DNA of 64,000 nucleotides from Kalmusia sp. IMI 367209 (taxonomy: Eukaryota; Ascomycota; Dothideomycetes; Pleosporales; Didymosphaeriaceae), in contig JAPEUQ010000006.1 of NCBI GenBank assembly GCA_027946365.1, forward strand, positions 1,302,001 to 1,366,000, in the 5' to 3' direction. Position 1 is the first letter of the stretch; the number at the start of each line of letters is the position of its first letter. This document shows, in pieces, positions 56,710 to 64,000 of the stretch. Below the pieces are notes generated by a model, which worked only from the letters and a program-made list of their open reading frames with translations, searched no databases and was not told where the DNA came from. The position numbers were made by a program, and so were the translations under genes.

Positions 56710-59700
56710 ATGGCGGAGCTGTTGCAACCGGAGCGGCAGCTATCCGCCTACCCTACCGACTCGGCAGACGATCCCAAGGACAGTTTCGATCAAGAGTCCT
56801 TCAACGAATTGGATGCTGTCGGTTTTCGCGAAATATTAGACCAGGATCCTCGCCCCACGTTTGTCCTAGACCTAGACTCGGATCATCTCGATTATAAGGA
56901 AACTAAAGAAACTATTCGACCTATCTTCTGTAATGCCGCTCTCCGCCTACACGATCGTTTGTTGGACAAGGTGTCGGGCTCGGATATAGAAAATAGTCTG
57001 GAAGTATCCGACCAGGTATCCTATCATAATTTTAAATCTTGGGCTTCTGGCGTAAGTAAATTCGACGATTCTCGCGATGTCTTCCCCCAAACTTTCCTTC
57101 ACGAAGGCATGCTCTGGACAGGTTCTACCATTCGGCAACGCTGGAGAATTGTTTCTGGAATTCAGTGGCATGATGCCTCACTTCCTGCAAAGGGGGAGCT
57201 CTTTTATCAAAACATACGTGGTGGCGTTGCCGCTGAAGAAGAGTCGAAGAAAAACACCGTTGGACGCCTTCGAAAATCTTCGATAACAGCGACCGCGGCC
57301 TTTAGCGAGCAGGCGCTCAGGGCTGTTCCGTCTGAGATTGATCCTACTGTCAAAAGCAGCACTCTAGTGTCAACAGCTCCACCATTTACAAAAGGCACCA
57401 AGGCACTCTCATCTGGTCCGACCAATTCAGGAGGTGCTTCCAACGACACTGCAGGAAGTGGATCCTCCGTACAATTGGCTTCGCCGGAAAACGGCGTGCC
57501 TGACTGGACAGGCGCACAGCCACGAGGTCAATTGACAGAACATATGATATTTACTCGCAGCGTGGATTGGGGAGCTACTCCATTGGGTCCCATGAGTAAC
57601 TGGTCGGTGCAATTTCGCGAAATAGCGAATCTAGTCATGAGGAACCCTCACCCAGCAGCTCTCTTCTGGGGCGAAGAATTGACTATGCTCTACAATGAGG
57701 CATATAAGAATGAAGTCGCCGGCAACAAGCATCCGGAACTAATGGGTACGGGCTTTTCCGGTCCGTTCAGTGAAATATGGGAGGGCGTGAGTCCTGTCTT
57801 TAGGGAATGTGCTCGAACTGGGCAGAGTGTCCGCAAAGAAAATGACTATTTGCCCATCGAAAGATATGGTTATCTCGAGGAGACATTTTTTTCGTGGTCG
57901 TTCACACCTGTGTACGGCGGTACAGAGCGCATACTTGGGTTCTACAACGCCCCTTTTGAATCAACATACCAGACTATAAGTCATCGAAGACTACAGACCT
58001 TGCGTCAATTAGGCGAGAAACTAGCCGAAACACGATCGATCAAGCATTTCTGGCAATGTGTCCTTGACGGATTACAGGACAATCCTTACGAAGTTCCATT
58101 CGCTCTGCGTAAGTACTAAGTTCAATTTGTATAATGTATTGTGGGCTGCCTTGATCTATGATGTATCTCAACTGATTACACTTCTTACACTGACCCATGT
58201 TAGTTTATTCAATCAACGATTCGGACGACGCGGATACGGCTTCGCACTCGTCTGATAGCACTATTTCTATGAAATGCTGTCTCCTAGAAGGCGCAATTGG
58301 TCAGTAAGCTCTATATTCCAGATAAGGCTTTATTCGGCTCAAGCGAAGCTTTGAAGCATTTGGGAATTGATTGCTTGATTGAGTATACACTTACTCACTT
58401 GAACCACGTAGGCATCCCCGACGGACACCCAGCATCACCCCCGAAGCTCGACCTCAAACGTTCCAAGGAAGGATTTATTCCCGCTGTTCGGGAAGCCATG
58501 CGGACCCGCGAACCGACAACGCTCAATAGTCGAAACGGAAGTCTTCCAGAAGAGCTCATTGAGGGCATTGAATGGCGCGGTTATGGCGACCCATGTAAAG
58601 AAGCCATAATCATTCCTGTTCGCCCGACAAATGGCGAGAATATCTTCGCTTTCTTGTTGATAGGAGTAAATTCCCGCAGGGCATACGACGACGAATATAG
58701 AGCTTTTGTGTGCGTCACCCCGAATAGGATGTGCACATATCACCAATTCGTGAAAGAAGGAGACTTGCCTTCACATAGCTGAGGCGTACATCAGATACAG
58801 ATCTCTTCTTTTAAATTCCTACTGAATTTATGCTTACTTCTTTCTAGGCATATGCTCAATCGACAATTAGCGAATTCATTAGCGTCATTTTTGCTCTTCG
58901 AAGAGGAAGTCCGCCGAAACAGAAACGCAGCTGAGGTCGCTACACTACAGCGCGAACAGCTCACGCGGCAGCTTGAACTTCAAGCCAGTCGGATGCGACG
59001 CATGACAGAGCTATCACCGCTGGGCATGTATTTGTTCAGCTCTGATGGTGTACTCTTAGAAGCGAATGAACGATACTATGAGATGACAGGACACGGAAGA
59101 GACGACAACAGTCCATTCGCGTTCCTTGGCCTGATGGAAGATGAAAGTCGGCAAAAAGCGGAGGCTATGTGGAGAGATCACCTAACAGACTCTACCCTAA
59201 GGCAAGAAGAATTGCAACTGAAGAACACAGGTATCGTGCCGCGAGACCTGTCAGGAGAGCCTATGCAATACTGGGTGCTTGCAACTTCTCAGCCTGAAAT
59301 TGGCGCTGATGGGAAGGTTAGATCTATTATGGGCTCTATCGCGGACATCTCTCATATTAAATGGGCCCAAGGCCTGCAGGATCAGCGATTAAGGGAGGCA
59401 GAAGAGACCAAACGCCAGCAGAATGAGTTCATCGATATCACGAGCCATGAAATGCGAAACCCGCTGAGCGCTATTTTGATATGTGCTGACGATATTCGCG
59501 AGTCACTCTCCAAACACCATTTCGCTACCACGGATGCTAAGGTGATTGAGGAATGCATCGAAGCTGCCAACAATATCGCGCTTTGTGTTCAGCACCAGAA
59601 ATCTATTGTGGATGATATCCTAACCGTCTCAAAACTCGACTCCAACCTGCTACTCATCACACCAGTTCCAGTACAGCCAGCGACCATCATACATCGTGCA

Positions 59701-60939
59701 ATGAGCATGTTCAAACCTGAAGTGCAAGCAAAAGACATAGAATTTTCTTTCCACGCCCATGAGTCGCTGCGTTCGCTTGAAGTCGATTGGGTGAATCTCG
59801 ACCCCAGCCGACTGCTTCAAATCACAGTGAATCTTATCACCAATGCGATCAAGTTCACAGCGGGGTCGTCCGAACGAGCCATTTCTGTCCATCTTGGCGC
59901 AACAAGAGAACAGCCTGAGGTCCAAATAAAAGGTTTTGAATATGTGCCGACGCGTAGTTCGCTCATCAATATTACTGCCGGTGAAGATTGGGGTGAAGGT
60001 GAACGGCTGTACATCCGCATAAGAGTCGATGATACCGGCTGTGGCCTTACCAAGGACGAGAAACGTAAGTGACGGCCCGGATACAAAGTAGATCCCTTCT
60101 TGAAAAAGAAAGTATTATTTTTTGCCTAGATGGACATTGATAATGTATCTTTCCCCTTTTTTGGCTTACACTGACTTTGTACCTGTACCTTAGGTCTGCT
60201 TTTTGAGCGTTTTGCGCAGGCGTCGCCACGCACGCATGCTACCTACGGCGGTAGCGGGCTTGGACTTTTCATTTCTAGACAGCTTGCTGAACTTCATGGT
60301 GGTCAGATTGGCGTTTCATCGGAGGCCGGGGTGGGAAGTACCTTCGGATTCTTTATCCAGGGACGGAGAGCTGCTGCTCCTAAACGCCCAGGTATCATGG
60401 GTCCAGCACCGCTGTTGGGCCACCTAGGACCAACCGTGCCGCAAGCGTCGATCAGGTCCAATCCCAGTCCCGCATCCATTCCATTATCAGTAGCAGAGAA
60501 AGAACCTCCTTTGGATGCTTCAGATCTCGCCATCCTCATAGTAGAGGATAATCTGGTCAATCAACGCGTTCTTTCCAGACAGCTGCAGAAATCTGGATGC
60601 ACTGTTTACACGGCTGATAACGGCCTCCTAGCACTGGAGGTTCTCGCCACAACTTCTTTCCAGGATCCAGCTGGTCGACCGCTATCTATCATCTTGATGG
60701 ATTTGGAAATGCCGGAGATGGATGGCCTGACAGCTGTGAGGCGGATACGAGACATGGAGGGCAAAGGTATGCTGAAAGGTCATGTGCCCGTGATTGCAGT
60801 CACAGCGAACGTCAGAGACGAACAGATGAAGACAGCACTAGAGGGTGGGATGGACGATGTCGTGAGCAAGCCATTTAGAGTACCAGACTTGCTAGAGAAG
60901 ATTCGGTCCGTGTTGGCGAGACTTGGTGGCGGTGAGTAA
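56710..60939 (+). CDS. Hybrid sensor histidine kinase (PAS-HisKA-HATPase-REC)
   Basis: 1251 aa in five exons: 56710-58108, 58204-58299, 58412-58709, 58848-60064 and 60194-60939. Residues 1-270 are Ser/Thr-rich without a known domain. A PAS-like sensor follows (about 285-430, with SVDWGATPLGPMSNW), then a GAF-like region (430-600) and a second PAS (about 650-765). The H-box is NEFIDITSHEMRNPLSAI with H798. The N-box is NLITNAIKFT, the G1 box is DDTGCGLTKDE, and G2 is GGSGLGLFISRQL. The receiver domain is DLAILIVEDNLVNQ with phospho-acceptor D1173 in ILMDLEMPEMDG and the conserved Lys in VVSKPF. This is a fungal hybrid kinase feeding a phosphorelay through an HPt protein. All splice phases close. 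The signal sensed and the group number cannot be assigned by eye. Confidence 0.93.
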
Positions 60940-63900
60940 GAAGCGGGAGTTCAGCGGCGCTTTGATGCATGACTTTCCTCTGGTAGATACCCTTAGCACT
61001 TACTATGATATCTTTTATTCCGAAAAAAGCTGCATTGCGCAACTATACCACGTTGAAGGAGAAGCCTAGTGATGCCTTCTTTTTCTGTGATTCGGCTCTG
61101 TAAGTGATTCTATATACGGAGAGATAGAACACAGGATAGCAACGTGTCGTAAGACTACTCATGTGAGGGCACGTTGGCACGCATACATGATATTCCAGTC
61201 GGTCCTCGATTGGAAATGCTTTCCTCAAGGATTGCAAGGGCACATGTACATTCCAAGAGGAGTAAAACAACCACGAAGTTAATCACGGTGTAAACGATAT
61301 GACCGCCAGCTCACATGGACGTGAGTACCGATACCCCCCCTATTTCACCAAACAAACAACATAAGACGAAGCGAATTCATCTTCAACGCCGGCGGGACAT
61401 GCTCACGACATACGCGTGTTGGGGCTAGCAAAGTATGCAGTCAGCATTTCTTATCACTACCTGGATCGGCGCATTGATAGTGGTTCTCAGCGGTCGATCG
61501 AGATCCTCTACATGCCGCCCCTATGCCGTTGCAGCCTTCAGCGTTGCTTTTCTAGAGCGCGGGTGGGAACCTATGCGTTCTGGACGCTGTCCACAATGCT
61601 TGGCGAAGAGCGGAGCCGGGGAGAGGGTCCAATAGATAAGTTAGAGGTCGAGACGTTCAACTCTAGGTATGTACTCAGCCAGATGGCTTGCGCACACAAG
61701 ACTGTTGTTAGTGTACGCGGAAGCCATGCAATAGCCCAAAGCGAGCTGGATTTGTGCTATCCGGAAATAAGAGAAAGTGCGAGGGCACGCTATGGAATGT
61801 TGTTTCGTGACTCCATAGCGTGCCTTGCATGCAAGGAATCGTACAAGCACCGGAATGAATGTTCGAAGGAAGGGCGGTCTCTACTGTTGCCATTGCCAAG
61901 TGGCTGAACGAACGGATAAATTTGCCGTTGCCGATCCCACACCTGTTCGTCTACATGTGTCTTGCTATTGGACTGAGAGACATGCAGGAGTGAGATTGAA
62001 CCCCTTCTCTTCTGACCGACATAAGCAGCCGCCCAACGCATGTCCAACGGGATAAGGTCTCGTAACGGTCGCGAGCTGCGTCCTTTTTCCATAATATCGA
62101 GCAACCCTGCGATACTGTATAGCAAGTGCGCCGAGGGACACTTGCTGCACATCTAACAGCGAAGTAAGACGGTGCAGTGCGAACACTGCGCGGGTGGATC
62201 TTGGAGGAATCTCACGATTTGGAAGCTAACAAGTACCTGTTTTCCCATGCGGTGGCGCGGACAAAGTCCAAATTGGGCGCTTGCAGAAATAAAATCAAGA
62301 GACCCTCTCCGAAGGGTTTCGGTGATCTTGCTCCGCGGGATCGTGATGTTCCAGCCGATAAACCACGAGCGCACCCCACATTACGTACCCTGATTCCTGC
62401 CCCTCGGCTAGCGAGGCTCGTGGTTTTCCGTTTCGTGACGGCTCATCGAAATTTTCGGAAATCCATGCTTTGAACAAGTGACCTTGTGACCTGCTGACAA
62501 CCCGAAGGTTGACGGACGCAGGGACGAACGCGTAATGGGACTCACACGCAACTTGATTCGTAACGAAGTAGCTTCATGCTATCAAGGAGTTAAAGAAAAT
62601 CCAGTGTTCGCAAAAGTGGACGTTTAGTCAAACTTTCGCAGACCCTTGAAGGAACGAACAGAGGGTCTACGGGACCTGTGGCGTAGCAAGTAACACCCTT
62701 GCGCTGGCGCATGTCTGGCCGGCATTTGAGCCGATCGGGCTGCTGAAAGTCCGGGCCTTGGCATCCAAACAACTCGATCCCACGATCCATGACAACATAA
62801 TCTCGATGTACAACAGAAGCTGAAACGGCATCGTAAGATCACGTGCTGTTGCTGACTCGCAAACAGGCGCGTGGAAAGGTCAGCAGTTGATACCCGGCAA
62901 ATAAAGGACTCGATTCTGAATTGAGTTTTGCAGTCCAGCGCTGCCAGGTTTTTCGTCTTGATCTTGGACCTTTGGCGGGGTAAAGGGATGTGGGGCCGCG
63001 GTTTTCATCAGAAGCTACTTCCTGGACGGAAACGAGCAAAAAGGCAGACCAAAGCGACCTGATCTGGTTCTCGCATAGTTTCGGAGTGTCTCCGTGGTAT
63101 CTTCATTCGATGTCAGAGACGTTGTGTCACCTACGCGAACGGAGTAGCAGGGAAAGTGGAATCATAGCGCGAGACATTGAGCGTTGCCAAGATCTGGGGA
63201 TACCAAGGCCTAGGCCAGCGGAGCTGAGGCCGAGAGAAGAGCATCTGGTACCAAGGTGTTCTCTATCGGAAGACGGAGCGAAGTGAAGGGCGGCGTGAAG
63301 TCAACGAATGACACCATTGTACATGCTCTATTGCACCTGGATGAAGGTTGAAAGCTTAAACTAGTCTAGAATCAAAGGACGACGATTCACTGGTTGAGAG
63401 AGCTACAGTGTCTAGTCGGGGGTAAGAGAGGCTTTTGCTTAAGCGGGGGTTTTTCTCGTGAAGGTCAAGTTAGTTGTCCATGGGGCCTTGAGGAGCCGGC
63501 CGCAAAAGCCGAGCATGATGGTTGATACCACTGGCTAGCTTTCAACGGCTTTGGGGTAAAACTGCAGGTATCAGACCACCAGCGGGCATACTGTGGAGCT
63601 TCTCTAGAGAGCAGCAAAGCAAAGCCACAATATAGAGTGGACAAACAAGATGACAGCGTGCTGTTGCGTAGTAAAGCTGCGAATTCACCTGCATGGTCCC
63701 TACCTGGCCGAGGCAGTTGCGCTGCTCAGACCGCCGACTTCACTGCGCTTTGCTTCCGTACTGTATCTGGACGCAAGATTCCAAAGGAAGGTAGTGGAAC
63801 GATTGACGGAGGATCCTCCCCTTGCTTGGGAGAGATCTATGGCCAGCAGCACATCGCCAGGTGAACGCCTCCTGCGGTAGATCTCCCTGACACTTGGGGC

Positions 63901-64000
63901 TCTAGGGCTGTCCCGTCATGATGGTAACGATGCGCAACATCATTGGCTCTCCTTCTCCAAAATACATTGTGTTTAGGCACCCCGGGACCCTTCTTGACTG
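60940..64000. other. Gene-poor region to the window end
   Basis: About 3 kb. Frames up to 163 codons occur on both strands but overlap each other and show no recognisable domain, intron chain or codon bias. No transposon ends, tRNA or satellite seen. Confidence 0.5.

Noticed and set aside
61416..61907. 163-codon frame in the right-hand gene-poor region
   Set aside because: No domain, no splice-linked neighbours, several equally long overlapping frames.

Overview
The window is nuclear DNA of a filamentous ascomycete (Pezizomycotina, most likely a Dothideomycete). Genes are mostly short-intron, multi-exon genes on both strands. Introns are about 40-150 bp, usually GT-AG, with CTAAC/CTGAC-like branch sites. 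The protein set is typical of such fungi: Mob2, hybrid histidine kinase, CYP504-type P450, GPI-anchored Cu-only SOD, and a Kex2-processed repeat peptide. There are no operons. All exon boundaries given here were inferred by eye from reading frame, splice signals and protein-family continuity; none has transcript support.

Layout, left to right. 1-8.7 kb is gene-poor and holds only a small C2H2 zinc-finger gene. 8.7-14.6 kb carries a HEI10-type RING protein (-), a mitochondrial-looking JmjC protein (-) divergent from prefoldin subunit 5 (+), and a secreted nine-repeat KR-punctuated peptide precursor (+). 16.2-22.6 kb carries ARF1 (+), Mob2 (-) and LEO1 (+). A 1.73-kb Tc1/mariner element with perfect 95-bp terminal inverted repeats and a dead transposase sits between the Mob2 and LEO1 start codons. 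23.2-28.9 kb is an aromatic catabolic cluster: phenylacetate-hydroxylase-like P450, fumarylacetoacetase and homogentisate dioxygenase. Next come an RtcB-like RNA ligase, a Cu-only superoxide dismutase and a GNAT acetyltransferase.

The right half holds Rtp1/Tango6-like (1063 aa, one exon), SmF divergent from a CZIB/DUF866 zinc protein, a CorA-like transporter, a small four-helix membrane protein, an Iec1-like zinc-finger protein, an aldo-keto reductase, an alkaline ceramidase, an intron-containing tRNA-Pro, a sugar transporter broken by one in-frame stop, and a 1251-aa hybrid histidine kinase. 61-64 kb appears empty.

The clearest functional group is P450, FAH and HGD. Ring hydroxylation of phenylacetate feeds homogentisate, which HGD opens and FAH finally hydrolyses. 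The maleylacetoacetate isomerase step is not encoded in the window. The best candidate for undescribed biology is the repeat peptide at 13.8-14.6 kb: nine variants of a Cys-free peptide ending in Trp-Gly-Lys, separated by Kex2 sites, with no cyclisation enzymes beside it.
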